A stretch of DNA of 64,000 nt from Dyadobacter diqingensis. GTDB lineage: Bacteria > Bacteroidota > Bacteroidia > Cytophagales > Spirosomataceae. The position numbers and the translations under genes were made by a program. Location: contig NZ_JAMXKF010000001.1 of assembly GCF_024220585.1 (NCBI RefSeq), forward strand, positions 310,001 to 374,000, in the 5' to 3' direction. How positions within the stretch are numbered: position 1 is the stretch's first letter; the number at the start of each line of letters is the position of its first letter. The notes beneath the pieces are model-generated. The model was not told where the DNA came from, did not search any database, and saw nothing but the letters and a program-made list of their open reading frames with translations. Positions 54,050-63,535 of this stretch are shown here, in pieces.

Positions 54050-54701
54050 GTCAGAACAAGCAGGATATCGGGCAGTAATTACCGCAGACATGGTGAATTC
54101 AACCCATTTTTCTAATGAAGATACTGGAAAGTGGCTGAAAGGATTAACAACTGTTTTGAGTAAAAGCCATCATTTCCAATGGTTATTAGCACCTGAAATT
54201 TACCGTGGCGATAGCTTTCAAGGTGTTTTAAAGGATCCCAGAGACGCATTGCATGTTGCTGTTTTATCCAGAGCTATCATGAAATCTTTCGCAGTACAAA
54301 GTGACCTGAGGGTTGCGATCGGAATAGGGAAAACCGACCTGATAACAGACCGTGCCGGCACCTCTGATGGAGAAGCATTTAGGCTATCCGGACATCTGGC
54401 AGATCATATCCGTCAGCAAAAAGCGAGGATTGGCATTGCATTACCCTACGATTCAGAGCCTTTAAATGCAGTTTTAGGCCTACTGGAGATATTAATTGAA
54501 AACTGGACAGTTGCCCAAAGTGAGGTTGTTGCTGCTTTAATCCAAAAACAGACTATCAAACAGATCGCAGAAAGCTTCTTCATCAGCCAGCCTGCTGTAA
54601 GCCAGCGTGTGGCAGCAGCTAACTGGTGGGCACTTGAAAATTTCCTAAGCTCTTTCCCTGAATATCTCACACACTATACAAACCTGAAAAATAATGCTTG
54701 A
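54048..54701 (+). CDS. satD: SatD-family protein with cyclase-like fold and helix-turn-helix
   Basis: 217 residues. The N-terminal ~145 residues show the pattern of class III nucleotidyl-cyclase folds: VITADMVNST (Asp14), IYRGDSFQG (Asp55, 41 residues later) and DLRVAIGIGKTDLI...GTSDGEAFRLSGHLAD. The residues that usually stabilise the transition state are not evident, so it may bind rather than cyclise nucleotides. The C-terminus (about 165-205) is a helix-turn-helix (TIKQIAESFFISQPAVSQRV, AAANWWALENF). SatD was named from the acid-tolerance sat operon of Streptococcus mutans; its function is not established. It overlaps the DUF3307 gene by 8 bp and is preceded by three probable operators. 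Confidence 0.8.
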   Translation: MSEQAGYRAVITADMVNSTHFSNEDTGKWLKGLTTVLSKSHHFQWLLAPEIYRGDSFQGVLKDPRDALHVAVLSRAIMKSFAVQSDLRVAIGIGKTDLITDRAGTSDGEAFRLSGHLADHIRQQKARIGIALPYDSEPLNAVLGLLEILIENWTVAQSEVVAALIQKQTIKQIAESFFISQPAVSQRVAAANWWALENFLSSFPEYLTHYTNLKNNA

Positions 54702-55437
54702 ATTTCTGTTATTATTGCTTGCCCACGTTCTCTCTGATTTTTACTGGCAACCAACAAAATGGGTTGAAAGCAAGAGACAAAAATCTTTTCGGTCAAAATA
54801 CCTTTACGCGCATGTAAGCGTGGTGATACTAACCTCTTACATTTTCCTTGGCCACTGGACTAATCCCCTCCCGGCAATTTTACTTGGGATCGCGCACGGC
54901 CTGATTGATATTGCAAAACTGGAATGGGATAAAAAAGAAACCGCCGGCTGGTTTATCGGCGATCAAATAGCGCATTTAATAACGATTTCAATAACTGCCG
55001 TTATTCTTACCAGCAGCATTCCGGCAGAAGTGATTAACCTCAAGGAATTAATTCATAATAAAAAATTCGTCGCCATACTGACCGGTGCATTTCTCGGCCT
55101 TTCACCCGTCTCATTTCTGGTAGGTATATTAACCAAGCCATGGCGTGACGAACTCGATAAACTATTGCCAAACGCGGATGACAATCTTGCGAATGCAGGC
55201 CGCTGGATAGGCATGTCTGAAAGATTATTAATTTTCGTCTTCGTGCTTTTAAGCCAATATCCTGCAATCGGATTTCTGATTGCTTCAAAATCGCTTTTGC
55301 GCTACAATGACAAAACCGTAGTCGGCGAGGTTCCTCCTACTTACATCAGCAAGAAATCAGAGTACATTCTGGTTGGAACGCTGTTAAGTTATACCGCCGC
55401 CATCAGCATAGCACTCGCGACAAGATTATTTTATTAA
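54694..55437 (+). CDS. DUF3307 membrane protein
   Basis: 247 residues with about six transmembrane helices. The conserved start LLLLAHVLSDFYWQPTKWVE with HxxxDF and the later ILLGIAHGLIDIAKLEW and WFIGDQIAHLITISITAVIL carry the His/Asp pairs typical of DUF3307. These histidines in the membrane resemble metal-dependent membrane hydrolases, but no activity is known. The start codon lies inside the end of the satD-like gene (ATGCTTGA overlap), so the two are translationally coupled and probably act together. Confidence 0.85.
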   Translation: MLEFLLLLLAHVLSDFYWQPTKWVESKRQKSFRSKYLYAHVSVVILTSYIFLGHWTNPLPAILLGIAHGLIDIAKLEWDKKETAGWFIGDQIAHLITISITAVILTSSIPAEVINLKELIHNKKFVAILTGAFLGLSPVSFLVGILTKPWRDELDKLLPNADDNLANAGRWIGMSERLLIFVFVLLSQYPAIGFLIASKSLLRYNDKTVVGEVPPTYISKKSEYILVGTLLSYTAAISIALATRLFY

Positions 55438-55505
55438 ATAAACTCGTCGCGATTAAACCTTCTTCATAAATCCCTCTCTAAGACTGGTATCTAAACTTTA
55501 AAACC

Positions 55506-55868
55506 ATGAGAAAAGGAATAATCGCCATGATGCTGGCGTTCGCAAGTATCTCCGCTTATGCGCAACGGGACAATGCCAAATTGACCCCGGAAGCAAGAGC
55601 AGAAAACCAAACCAAGTCACTGACCGAAAGTCTGGGCCTTACAGAAGAGCAGCAAAAACAGGTTTATACCCTGAATTTAACGCGTGCCCAGAAAATGGAA
55701 GAAATGAGAAATTCGCAGGATGTGGACAGATCGAAAATGAGAGAGTCTATGGAAGCGTTTAACACAGAACTTCAAAAGGTATTGACACCTGAACAACAGG
55801 AAAAATACAAAACCGTGATGGAAGAACGCAGGAAAAACGGGGGAGCAGGCAGAGGTCCGAGAAACTAG
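55506..55868 (+). CDS. Small periplasmic helical protein, Spy/CpxP-like
   Basis: 120 residues with signal peptide (GIIAMMLAFASISAYAQ). Mature part is highly charged and helical with LTESLGLTEEQQKQVYTLNL and LQKVLTPEQQEKYKTVMEER, the two LTxEQ-type motifs of Spy/CpxP-like and DUF4890-like proteins. Ends in a Gly/Arg tail (KNGGAGRGPRN). Probably a periplasmic chaperone-like or stress protein. Monocistronic, with a strong terminator 18 nt after the stop. Confidence 0.8.
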   Translation: MRKGIIAMMLAFASISAYAQRDNAKLTPEARAENQTKSLTESLGLTEEQQKQVYTLNLTRAQKMEEMRNSQDVDRSKMRESMEAFNTELQKVLTPEQQEKYKTVMEERRKNGGAGRGPRN

Positions 55869-55886
55869 ATTCCGGCCAGTCATTAC

Positions 55887-55934
55887 AAAAAAGGAGTTCT
55901 GATTAAATTAAAACTTAGTCAGAACTCCTTTTTT
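55887..55934 (+). terminator. Strong rho-independent terminator
   Basis: AAAAAAGGAGTTCTGA at 55887-55902 pairs perfectly with 55919-55934 over 16 bp; loop 16 nt; T run in the 3' arm. Terminates the small helical protein gene and could work on both strands. Confidence 0.88.
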
Positions 55935-55993
55935 ACGTTTGTATCACCCTTTCAGGGTTATGGCAAAAACTCGAAAGCTTATTTTGCTATGAT

Positions 55994-56047
55994 ATTATCA
56001 ACCCTTCGGGTTTATCTCAAAAAGCATAAACCCGAAGGGTTGATAAT
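55994..56047. terminator. 22-bp perfect inverted repeat
   Basis: The arms 55994-56015 (ATTATCAACCCTTCGGGTTT with AT) and 56026-56047 are perfectly complementary with a 10-nt loop. Lies between the Spy-like gene terminator and the 3' end of prfC, in convergent orientation. It may terminate prfC transcripts on the minus strand or be a repeat-type hairpin; no T run follows. Confidence 0.55.
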
Positions 56048-56140
56048 AGTGTAGCCATCAGGAAACAGCTGGCAAACGTCAACCCGGAACGGGTGACAGA
56101 ATAATGCTGACCAATGCTTTTCTGTCAAATATTTAAACAT

Positions 56141-57736
56141 CTACAACGCCACTTCCGTCTTAAACTCCGACGTAAAATGGAAATGTATTTTCGGGTTATT
56201 CTCGCGGTTCATACGGATCATCCAGTCTGATTCTGCGAAAAATACCGGGTTACGGTCTTTATCAAATGCAATCTGGTTTCCTTTCAAACGGATAAATTCG
56301 TCCATTGCTGGTTTTTCATCGGCTGTTAACCAGCAAGCGCGTGTTACGTTCATAGGCACCCAGCGGCATTTTGCACCATATTCATGTTCCAGACGATACT
56401 GGATTACGTCAAATTGAAGCTCTCCTACCGTTCCAACGACCTTGCGATTTCCCAGGTCAAGATTGAATAACTGGGCCACACCTTCGTCCGTCAGCTGCTG
56501 AATACCTTTTTCCAATTGTTTTGATTTCATTGGATCCAGGTTGATCAACTCCTTGAAAATCTCGGGAGAGAAACTTGGGATACCGGCAAAATTGAAATTT
56601 TCACCTTCTGTTAAGGTATCGCCAATTTTAAAATTCCCCGTATCGTACAAGCCGACAACATCTCCCGGGAAACCTTCGTCCATCACACTTTTATCCGACG
56701 CCATGAAAGTAAACGGACTGGCAAAACGCACATCCTTGTTTAGCCTTACGTGGTGATAAAAAGTTCTCCGCTCAAATTTACCCGAACAAATCCGCAGGAA
56801 AGCGATACGGTCGCGGTGGCGAGGATCAAGGTTTGCGTGAATTTTAAAGATAAAACCACTGAATTTTTTCTCCGTCGGTTCAATCTCACGAACATCCGTA
56901 GCACGTGGCTGTGGAAGCGGAGAAATTTCACAGAAGGTATCCAGAAGCTCCTTGATACCAAAGTTATTGATCGCACTACCAAAGAAAACCGGAGCCAGTT
57001 CTCCTTTTTCATAAGCTTCTTTTGAAAACTGGTCATAAACACCTTCTACCAACTCCACATCCTCGGTCAACTGCACAGCGTCTTTCAGCCCAACAAGTTC
57101 TTCCAGTCTGTCGTCGCCCAGGTTGATTTCAACAACGTTACTTTCAATTTTGGTTTTATTGATCTTAAAGAAATACAGTTTCTGCTCAAACAGACTGTAA
57201 ACTCCTTTAAAATCGGCGCCCATGTTAATCGGCCAGGTAAGCGGACGCACACGAATTCCCAACTTCGTTTCAAGCTCATCAAGAAGCTCAAACGGATTCT
57301 GGCCTTCCCTATCGAGTTTGTTTACAAAAACAATCACAGGGGTATTCCGCATCCGGCAAACCTCCATAAGCCTTTCCGTCTGCTCTTCAACACCTTTTAC
57401 GCAGTCAATAACCAGAATAACGCTATCCACAGCTGTCAGCGTACGATAGGTATCTTCGGCAAAGTCCTTGTGACCCGGTGTATCCAGAATATTGATCAGC
57501 AGATCACGGTATTCAAAAGTCATTACCGATGTTGCAACCGAAATACCACGCTGCTTCTCGATTTCCATGAAATCGGAAGTGGCCGTTTTCTTGATTTTAT
57601 TCGATTTTACCGCACCAGCCGTTTGAATGGCACCTCCAAAAAGCAGAAGCTTTTCTGTCAGAGTCGTTTTCCCGGCATCCGGGTGACTGATGATCGCGAA
57701 TGTCCGCCTTTTCTTAATTTCCTCTATGTTACTCAT
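56141..57736 (-). CDS. prfC: Peptide chain release factor 3
   Basis: 531 residues. GTPase domain with G1 [15 protein letters not shown]3 [16 protein letters not shown] and G4 FVNKLDREG. Then the EF-Tu-like domain 2 and the RF3-specific end ([37 protein letters not shown]). Full length for RF3. Recycles RF1/RF2 from the ribosome after peptide release, using GTP. Separate transcript from ppa, from which it is divided by a terminator. Confidence 0.96.
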   Translation of the reverse strand: MSNIEEIKKRRTFAIISHPDAGKTTLTEKLLLFGGAIQTAGAVKSNKIKKTATSDFMEIEKQRGISVATSVMTFEYRDLLINILDTPGHKDFAEDTYRTLTAVDSVILVIDCVKGVEEQTERLMEVCRMRNTPVIVFVNKLDREGQNPFELLDELETKLGIRVRPLTWPINMGADFKGVYSLFEQKLYFFKINKTKIESNVVEINLGDDRLEELVGLKDAVQLTEDVELVEGVYDQFSKEAYEKGELAPVFFGSAINNFGIKELLDTFCEISPLPQPRATDVREIEPTEKKFSGFIFKIHANLDPRHRDRIAFLRICSGKFERRTFYHHVRLNKDVRFASPFTFMASDKSVMDEGFPGDVVGLYDTGNFKIGDTLTEGENFNFAGIPSFSPEIFKELINLDPMKSKQLEKGIQQLTDEGVAQLFNLDLGNRKVVGTVGELQFDVIQYRLEHEYGAKCRWVPMNVTRACWLTADEKPAMDEFIRLKGNQIAFDKDRNPVFFAESDWMIRMNRENNPKIHFHFTSEFKTEVAL

Positions 57737-57864
57737 TATGTTATTTTATATCCTGCCGCTACCGTGGGAGTTGATTTTCAGATTGAAATATAAAACCGCA
57801 AAGCCTGGCGACAGGCACGAAAGATTCCCTTTTTTCAAAATTTTGCACAAAGATACAAATAAAC

Positions 57865-57892
57865 ATAGCCGCTCCGTATCCGGAGCGGCTAT
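57865..57892 (-). terminator. Terminator downstream of ppa
   Basis: ATAGCCGCTCCG pairs perfectly with CGGAGCGGCTAT (12 bp, 4-nt loop). On the minus strand the sequence TGTTTATTTG follows. Lies about 73 nt after the ppa stop. Confidence 0.75.
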
Positions 57893-57964
57893 ATTATTAA
57901 CTGTCAGTATGCTTGATCCAAGCTAAACACCAACTTTCATAAGTACCTGGGGTAATTCAGGTAT

Positions 57965-58576
57965 TCAGTAGAAAGAATCTTTGTAATCTTCAACGGATGT
58001 AAGAATTACCTCATGCGCTTCCTCACGACCATAAACATTGGTAATTTCGATGTGTGCCTTTTCACCCGGAAGGTTTTTATAAGTAAGGAAGTAGTGCTTC
58101 AAACGCTCAACAATTCCTTGTGGCAACTCGCTCAGATCAGCATATCCGCCATAAACTTCGTCACCTTTCAAAACCGCGATAATTTTATCATCAGCCTCTC
58201 CGCCATCGATCAAACGGATACCTCCGATTGGTTTTGCCTCACACATTACATCACCGTGTGTAATGATTTTTTCGCACAACACCAGGATATCCAACGCATC
58301 GCCATCACCTTCTGTTACGTCTCTTCCTGATCTTTCACGGGCAAGAGCGGCAATTTTGTCAGCGCAATAAGTTTTAGGAATAAATCCGTAAAGCGCAGGA
58401 ACAATATTGGAATATTTTTGAGGACGGTCAATTTTCAAATAACCTGTCTGCTTGTCAATTTCGTATTTTACAGTATCCGTAGGAACGATTTCAATAAATG
58501 CGTTTACCAATTCAGGTGCATTTTCCCCCATCGGAATTCCATGCCAGGGGTGGGCTTTGTGTACGTTTGCGTTCAT
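57965..58576 (-). CDS. ppa: Inorganic pyrophosphatase (type I)
   Basis: 203 residues. Soluble family I PPase with the metal-binding signature DGDALDILVLCE (three Asp), upstream KYEIDKQTGYLKIDRP and YGFIPKTYC, downstream DDKIIAVLKGDEVYGG. Hydrolyses pyrophosphate to drive biosynthesis. Slightly longer than the E. coli enzyme because of N-terminal NANVHKAHPWHGIPMGE. ATG 58576 preceded by AT-rich sequence. Confidence 0.95.
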   Translation of the reverse strand: MNANVHKAHPWHGIPMGENAPELVNAFIEIVPTDTVKYEIDKQTGYLKIDRPQKYSNIVPALYGFIPKTYCADKIAALARERSGRDVTEGDGDALDILVLCEKIITHGDVMCEAKPIGGIRLIDGGEADDKIIAVLKGDEVYGGYADLSELPQGIVERLKHYFLTYKNLPGEKAHIEITNVYGREEAHEVILTSVEDYKDSFY

Positions 58577-58619
58577 TATTTGGTAATATGTATATGATCT
58601 TTTTAATTCTTTATTTTAG

Positions 58620-59594
58620 TTATTCTCCGGCCTTTTCAGAAATCAGATAATCGCCTGTTTTGGAAATGGACTGTTTCACAAATAATTCTCCCAGAAATCC
58701 GGCGAGAAATAACTGCGAGCCGACCATGATCGCTACAAGCGCCAGAAAGAACAGCGGATTTTCTGTAACGTTACGATACTGTTCGTGAGAAATGTAAATT
58801 TTATAAATTTTCGTTCCTAACAACCAGAAGGCAATGACCGTTCCAAGAAAAAACATAAGTGTTCCAAGACTACCGAACAAATGCATCGGGCGACGACCAA
58901 ATTTATTGACGAACGCAATCGAAAGCAAGTCCAGGAACCCAAAAACGAACCTTTCAAGGCCAAATTTTGTGTAACCGTATTTTCTTGCCTGGTGCTGAAC
59001 AACTTTTTCGCCGATCTTTCCAAAGCCATTCCATTTGGCAATAACAGGAATATAACGGTGCATTTCACCATAAATCGTGACATTTTTAACCACGTCTTTA
59101 CGATAAGCTTTCAGCCCGCAGTTAAAATCATGCAGCGACACGCCGGAAATACCCCGGGTAGCCGCATTGAAAATCTTGGTTGGAATTGTCTTGGTGATCG
59201 GATCGTATCTTTTCTTTTTCCAGCCCGAAACCAGATCATACCGATCCTCTTTAATCATCCGGTACAGCTCAGGAATTTCGTCAGGACTATCCTGCAAATC
59301 AGCATCCATGGTAATGACAACATCGCCGCGCACCGCCTGAAAGCCAGTTTGCAGGGCAGCTGTTTTTCCATAATTGCGCACAAACCGTTTACCCCGGATA
59401 TTGGGATTTTTCAATGAAAGCTCACATATTACTTCCCATGACCGGTCTTTGCTTCCGTCATCGATAAACAGGATTTCATATGTAAAATTATTTTCAGTCA
59501 TCACGCGCGCAATCCACTCACTAAGCTCTGGCAAAGACTCCTCTTCATTGAAAAGGGGGATAACAACGGAAATCTGAATAGCTGAATTGGTCAT
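58620..59594 (-). CDS. Glycosyltransferase family 2, DPM/GtrB-like
   Basis: 324 residues from ATG 59594 (MTNSAIQISVVIPLFNEEES); a 10-codon upstream extension in frame is unlikely. GT-A domain with SVVIPLFNEEESLPEL, FIDDGSKDRSWEV and the metal motif VITMDADLQDSPDEIPELYR. Two C-terminal transmembrane helices (GSLGTLMFFLGTVIAFWLLG, LFFLALVAIMVGSQLFLAGF). By family it moves a sugar onto undecaprenyl phosphate at the membrane. First gene of a minus-strand series ending with ppa; 43 bp between. Confidence 0.92.
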   Translation of the reverse strand: MTNSAIQISVVIPLFNEEESLPELSEWIARVMTENNFTYEILFIDDGSKDRSWEVICELSLKNPNIRGKRFVRNYGKTAALQTGFQAVRGDVVITMDADLQDSPDEIPELYRMIKEDRYDLVSGWKKKRYDPITKTIPTKIFNAATRGISGVSLHDFNCGLKAYRKDVVKNVTIYGEMHRYIPVIAKWNGFGKIGEKVVQHQARKYGYTKFGLERFVFGFLDLLSIAFVNKFGRRPMHLFGSLGTLMFFLGTVIAFWLLGTKIYKIYISHEQYRNVTENPLFFLALVAIMVGSQLFLAGFLGELFVKQSISKTGDYLISEKAGE

Positions 59595-59658
59595 GAATAA
59601 AGTACAAGGGTGATACCTACACACCCGTATTAACGTGCAAAGTTCGTGTTTTTCCTGA

Positions 59659-60381
59659 TCAAAATATCAAATAATAGTCTTTCATTAATTTCTGAAACTC
59701 CGGATGATAGGTTCTGCCATCTTCGTCGTATATCAACAAATCCTGGTTAACTACCCTATTATCAACGAGTTCAAGTTTAGAAAAAACCATTACCAGACGA
59801 AATGGCTTCTTATCTTTTTGATGGAACAAAGTTAGTTTTCGCTGTAAAAACCATCCCGCTTTCCCGGCAAGCTCCTGAAAAATAATGCCTTCATCCACCG
59901 GGAGCAGGATATTCCATTTTCCATTTGCGGTCAGTAACCTGTCCACCGATTCCAGCAAATCATCAAAAGTGAGCGATTCTGAATGATGGGCCTGGTTTAT
60001 TTTCAGATCCGGCGAACGCAGATCCGACTGAAAAAATGGCGGATTGGTAACGATGCAATCATATCGCTCATCCGAAGAAAATTCCTGAATGGCCGCATTG
60101 AGAACCGCTATCCCGCTTTTGAAAGGACTGTTTGCAATATTCTCCTGAGCCTGCGCATAGGCGTCAGTATCCAGTTCTACGGCCTCAATCCTGGCAGCAG
60201 CGCTTCGTTGCGCGATCATCAGCGACAGCAAACCCGTACCCGCACCAATATCCAGAATTCGTTCTGCGTTTTCAACATCAGCCCAGGCTCCCAATACGCA
60301 GGCATCCGTGCAGACTTTCATCGCACACTGATCCTGATTGATCGTAAATTGTTTGAACTTAAAAAAGGAATTTCTGGCCAT
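59659..60381 (-). CDS. trmN6: tRNA1(Val) (adenine(37)-N6)-methyltransferase TrmN6
   Basis: 240 residues. SAM-binding motif RILDIGAGTGLLSLMIAQR and the amino-methyltransferase motif CIVTNPPFFQSDL (NPPF), preceded by CAMKVCTDACVLGAW typical of the YfiC/TrmN6 group. Methylates N6 of adenine 37 in tRNA-Val. Start ATG 60381 lies 6 bp after the stop of the RNase H gene, so the genes are probably co-transcribed. Confidence 0.88.
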   Translation of the reverse strand: MARNSFFKFKQFTINQDQCAMKVCTDACVLGAWADVENAERILDIGAGTGLLSLMIAQRSAAARIEAVELDTDAYAQAQENIANSPFKSGIAVLNAAIQEFSSDERYDCIVTNPPFFQSDLRSPDLKINQAHHSESLTFDDLLESVDRLLTANGKWNILLPVDEGIIFQELAGKAGWFLQRKLTLFHQKDKKPFRLVMVFSKLELVDNRVVNQDLLIYDEDGRTYHPEFQKLMKDYYLIF

Positions 60382-60387
60382 GGATGT

Positions 60388-61026
60388 TTATTTTCTTCCA
60401 AAGTCGGCAGGATTCTCCCCCCAATATTCCGTTTCCCATTTCAGGATTTTGTTCGGATAGGTATTGGTGGCAAGCCAGCGCTCGGCCCTTTGCAGCATTT
60501 CAAAAACGGGTTTATTCCTTGGCGTCAGCTGCAATTTTGTATTGGCGTGCTTCTTTTTAATCCAGCTGATAGCCGTTCTTGAATCTGAATATATCGGAAT
60601 TTCGCTATTATTTTTTTGTAAATAGGCCAATCCGTGGACGATCGCTAAAAACTCGCCAATATTATTGGTGGCATCTTTAAAAGGTCCCTGAAGAAAAATT
60701 CTTTCTCCCGTTTGCAGATAAGTGCCCTGATATTCCATGTCGCCGGAGGCTGTATTCCAGGCCGCATCCACAGCAATACTATTCTTAATGGGCTGACCAA
60801 TATTGGCCGGTGCAATTTTGGCAATTGCCTTTGCAGCGTTCTCCTTTTTTTGGACATATTCCCAATAATTCCGCTGAATGGCTGTTTCCGCTTCCTGTAT
60901 TGAATCAAAAGATTTATACCGGGCATCTTCAAAACCCTTGATTTGCGCCTCACATTCTTTCCAGTCGGTAAACACACCTGTTTGTCTACCTTGCCACACT
61001 ACATAAAATTTCGTCTTTTTTGCCAT
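60388..61026 (-). CDS. Ribonuclease H with viroplasmin-type N-domain
   Basis: 212 residues. N-terminal viroplasmin/caulimovirus-type RNA-DNA hybrid-binding domain (KFYVVWQGRQTGVFTDWKEC, AQIKGFEDARYKSFDSIQEA). RNase H1 domain from about 75 with catalytic Asp in SIAVDAAWN, Glu in NNIGEFLAIVHGL, Asp in IPIYSDSRTAISWI and a final Asp in ENPADFGRK. Cleaves RNA of RNA-DNA hybrids. 10 bp from pepT upstream. Confidence 0.92.
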   Translation of the reverse strand: MAKKTKFYVVWQGRQTGVFTDWKECEAQIKGFEDARYKSFDSIQEAETAIQRNYWEYVQKKENAAKAIAKIAPANIGQPIKNSIAVDAAWNTASGDMEYQGTYLQTGERIFLQGPFKDATNNIGEFLAIVHGLAYLQKNNSEIPIYSDSRTAISWIKKKHANTKLQLTPRNKPVFEMLQRAERWLATNTYPNKILKWETEYWGENPADFGRK

Positions 61027-61036
61027 TAATTCTAAA

Positions 61037-62272
61037 CTAACTTCTTTCTTCCCAAACCTGCGTCAGGCTTACGATAACCTCCACCGCTTTTTCCATATCC
61101 TGCACAGAAACCCATTCCAAACGTGAGTGAAATGCATGTTCTCCGGCAAAAATATTCGGACACGGCAACCCCATAAATGACAGCCGGGAACCGTCTGTTC
61201 CTCCGCGAATACTTCTGGTAATGGGATTTAAACCGGAACGCTTCATGGCCTCCACGGCATTATCGATAATCTGCGGGTGCAGATTAAGAATCTCTTTCAT
61301 GTTGCGGTATTGCTGTGTGACTTTAAATTCGCTCTTCGAGTTGGGATATCCGGCCAGAACCTTATCGACGATTTCTTGAAGAAAAGCTTCTTTTTCATGC
61401 AAACCCGCTTCGGTAAAATCCCGGATGATAAAATCCAGAACCGCCTTTTCCTGAATTCCTTCCATGTGAACAGGGTGAATAAATCCCTGCTTATCTTCCG
61501 TTGTTTCCGGAGAAAGGCTGTCTTTCGGTAAGGCCGCAAGAATATCGCCGGCAATTTTCAGCGCGTTTTCCAGTTTACCAATCGCATATCCGGGGTGCGT
61601 GCTTACGCCGTGGATGGTAACCTTTACGCCATCGGCAGAAAACGTTTCATCCTCCATCGTACCCACTGCCTCCCCGTCCACGGTATAACCATAATCAGCC
61701 CCGAGTTTCACCAAATCCACTTTTTCTGTACCCCGGCCCACTTCTTCATCCGGCGTAAAAAGTATTTTGATATCCCCATGTTTTATTCTGGAATCCGTCA
61801 CCAAGATTTCAGCAGCGGCCATAATCTCCGCAACACCGGCTTTGTTATCGGCTCCCAAAAGCGTACTTCCGCTTGCCGTTACAATGTCATGTCCAATCTG
61901 GTTTTTCAGATCTGGATGCTCGGAAAGTCTGATTACCTGTGTAGGATCATCAGGTAAAACTATGTCTGTGCCGTTCCATTTCTGATGCACAATTGGCGCT
62001 ACGTTTGCTCCACTTACATCCGGAGAAGTATCTACATGTGAGCAAAAACAGATCACAGGAATATTTTTCTTATCCGAATTTCCCGGAATCGTTGCATAAA
62101 CGTAACCATGTTCATCCAGATGCGCATCTTCAATACCTAATTCCTGCAACTCGATCACGAGCTGATTACTCAGGTCCCGCTGTTTTTCCGTACTTGGAAA
62201 ACTGGTTGATTGTGGATCAGATTGCGTGTCGATCTGAACATAGCTAAGAAATCTGTTGAGTACGGAAGACAT
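61037..62272 (-). CDS. pepT: Peptidase T (tripeptidase)
   Basis: 411 residues, M20B zinc peptidase of full length. Metal ligands in CFCSHVDTSPDVSG, LLGADNKAGVAEIMAAAE and LFTPDEEVGRGTEKVDL, substrate region RSIRGGTDGSRLSFMGLPCP with NIFAGEHAFHSRLEWV. Removes the N-terminal residue of tripeptides in the cytoplasm. Lies within the minus-strand block, 42 bp after the MazG-like gene. Confidence 0.95.
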   Translation of the reverse strand: MSSVLNRFLSYVQIDTQSDPQSTSFPSTEKQRDLSNQLVIELQELGIEDAHLDEHGYVYATIPGNSDKKNIPVICFCSHVDTSPDVSGANVAPIVHQKWNGTDIVLPDDPTQVIRLSEHPDLKNQIGHDIVTASGSTLLGADNKAGVAEIMAAAEILVTDSRIKHGDIKILFTPDEEVGRGTEKVDLVKLGADYGYTVDGEAVGTMEDETFSADGVKVTIHGVSTHPGYAIGKLENALKIAGDILAALPKDSLSPETTEDKQGFIHPVHMEGIQEKAVLDFIIRDFTEAGLHEKEAFLQEIVDKVLAGYPNSKSEFKVTQQYRNMKEILNLHPQIIDNAVEAMKRSGLNPITRSIRGGTDGSRLSFMGLPCPNIFAGEHAFHSRLEWVSVQDMEKAVEVIVSLTQVWEERS

Positions 62273-62314
62273 TTTACTTCAAATTAAAATGAAACAACGA
62301 CTGATTTTTATTCG

Positions 62315-62782
62315 TTACGAGGCGATAATGCCTGAAAGATCCGCAGGTGAATAATTGATATTTTTCAATGTCTTGTCATCAGCCGTGCGGTAAACAAGAT
62401 ACTTGCCGTTGTCTTCTTTGTAATAACATTCCGTGCCCTTGGCATTGTAATGGGCCACAGTTGCCTCGGCTTCTTCGATACTTACACAGGCCTTTGACAT
62501 ATTGGAGCGCTGCACTTCATCAAACAAGGCTCTGAATTTTTCTCCCAAACCAAATTCAAGCACTGCGCCTGAAAGTACATACTGCAAATCACAAAGCGCG
62601 TCAGCCACCTCCACAAGATCTTTTTCCAGAATGGCCACTTCCAGTTCTTTTAATTCCTCTGCCAAAAGAGCAACACGCAAACGACTGCGATCCTCGGAAG
62701 GAATAGTCGGCGTTTCAAGGATTGGGTGTTTAAAAGTTTTATGAAATTCAGCGACCTGGTTAAGACTATCTAATTGTTGCAT
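62315..62782 (-). CDS. MazG-like nucleoside triphosphate pyrophosphohydrolase
   Basis: 155 residues. All-alpha NTP-PPase signature: LLAEELKELEVAILEKDLVE followed by VADALCDLQYVLSGAVLEFG, i.e. EExxE then ExxD. The C-terminal third (NAKGTECYYKEDNGKYLVYR) is beta-like. By superfamily it hydrolyses a nucleotide or phosphoribosyl-ATP-like substrate to remove pyrophosphate. Probably housecleaning; substrate unknown. Confidence 0.9.
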   Translation of the reverse strand: MQQLDSLNQVAEFHKTFKHPILETPTIPSEDRSRLRVALLAEELKELEVAILEKDLVEVADALCDLQYVLSGAVLEFGLGEKFRALFDEVQRSNMSKACVSIEEAEATVAHYNAKGTECYYKEDNGKYLVYRTADDKTLKNINYSPADLSGIIAS

Positions 62783-62874
62783 TGTATTACAGAAATTTGA
62801 GATTTATTATGAATGATCCGTTTCGGTCCGGGAATTCATGGCAATTACGCACTGCAAATACCCCGGCTTTAACG

Positions 62875-63444
62875 TTACAATATAAGGTTTGTTTTAAAAA
62901 GTTTTATAGAAATGGCCAGCAGAATAATCCCGAAAACCTTCCGGAGAATATCAGTCCCGCCTTTGCCAAGTTTGTTTTCAATCCAGTTTGACGACCTGAG
63001 CACGAGATAAATAAAAAACAGATTGAGCAGTACGCCCACCAGAATGTTATTGATTTCGTAGGTTGTCCGCAAGGCGAGCAGTGTGGTCATCGTTCCCGCG
63101 CCAGCGATGATCGGGAAAGCAATCGGCACGATCGACGCTGCGCTGACGCTTATGTTATCATGCTTGAAAATGCTTACCCCCAAAACCATTTCCAGTCCGA
63201 GAAGAAACAAAATGATGGCACCGGCAATGGCAAACGAGGCAACATCCACGCCAAAAAGGCTTAAAAGCCTTTCTCCCAAAAATAAAAAAACGATCATGAT
63301 TCCCCCTGCGGCGAGCGTCGCTTTTTCAGATTCGATCTTGCCCAGTTTCTTACGAAAATCAACAATGATGGGTATTGAGCCCAATACGTCGATTACTGAA
63401 AACAGAATCAGCGTTACGGAAAGTATTTCTTTGAGGTTAAACAT
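62875..63444 (-). CDS. MarC-family membrane protein
   Basis: 189 residues with six transmembrane helices. Starts LKEILSVTLILFSVIDVLGS and carries the family features IVPIAFPIIAGAGTMTTLLA in the middle. The family (UPF0056) was once linked to multiple antibiotic resistance, later disputed; function unknown. Convergent or co-directional neighbours have short gaps, and it is probably transcribed alone or with the MazG-like gene. Confidence 0.92.
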   Translation of the reverse strand: MFNLKEILSVTLILFSVIDVLGSIPIIVDFRKKLGKIESEKATLAAGGIMIVFLFLGERLLSLFGVDVASFAIAGAIILFLLGLEMVLGVSIFKHDNISVSAASIVPIAFPIIAGAGTMTTLLALRTTYEINNILVGVLLNLFFIYLVLRSSNWIENKLGKGGTDILRKVFGIILLAISIKLFKTNLIL

Positions 63445-63535
63445 TGCGACACCAATTCAAGGATTATGCCGCAAAGTTGAACAAAACCCGTTGCTTACAC
63501 AACCTTTTATTGTTAAGCTAACGATTTAAATCGTC

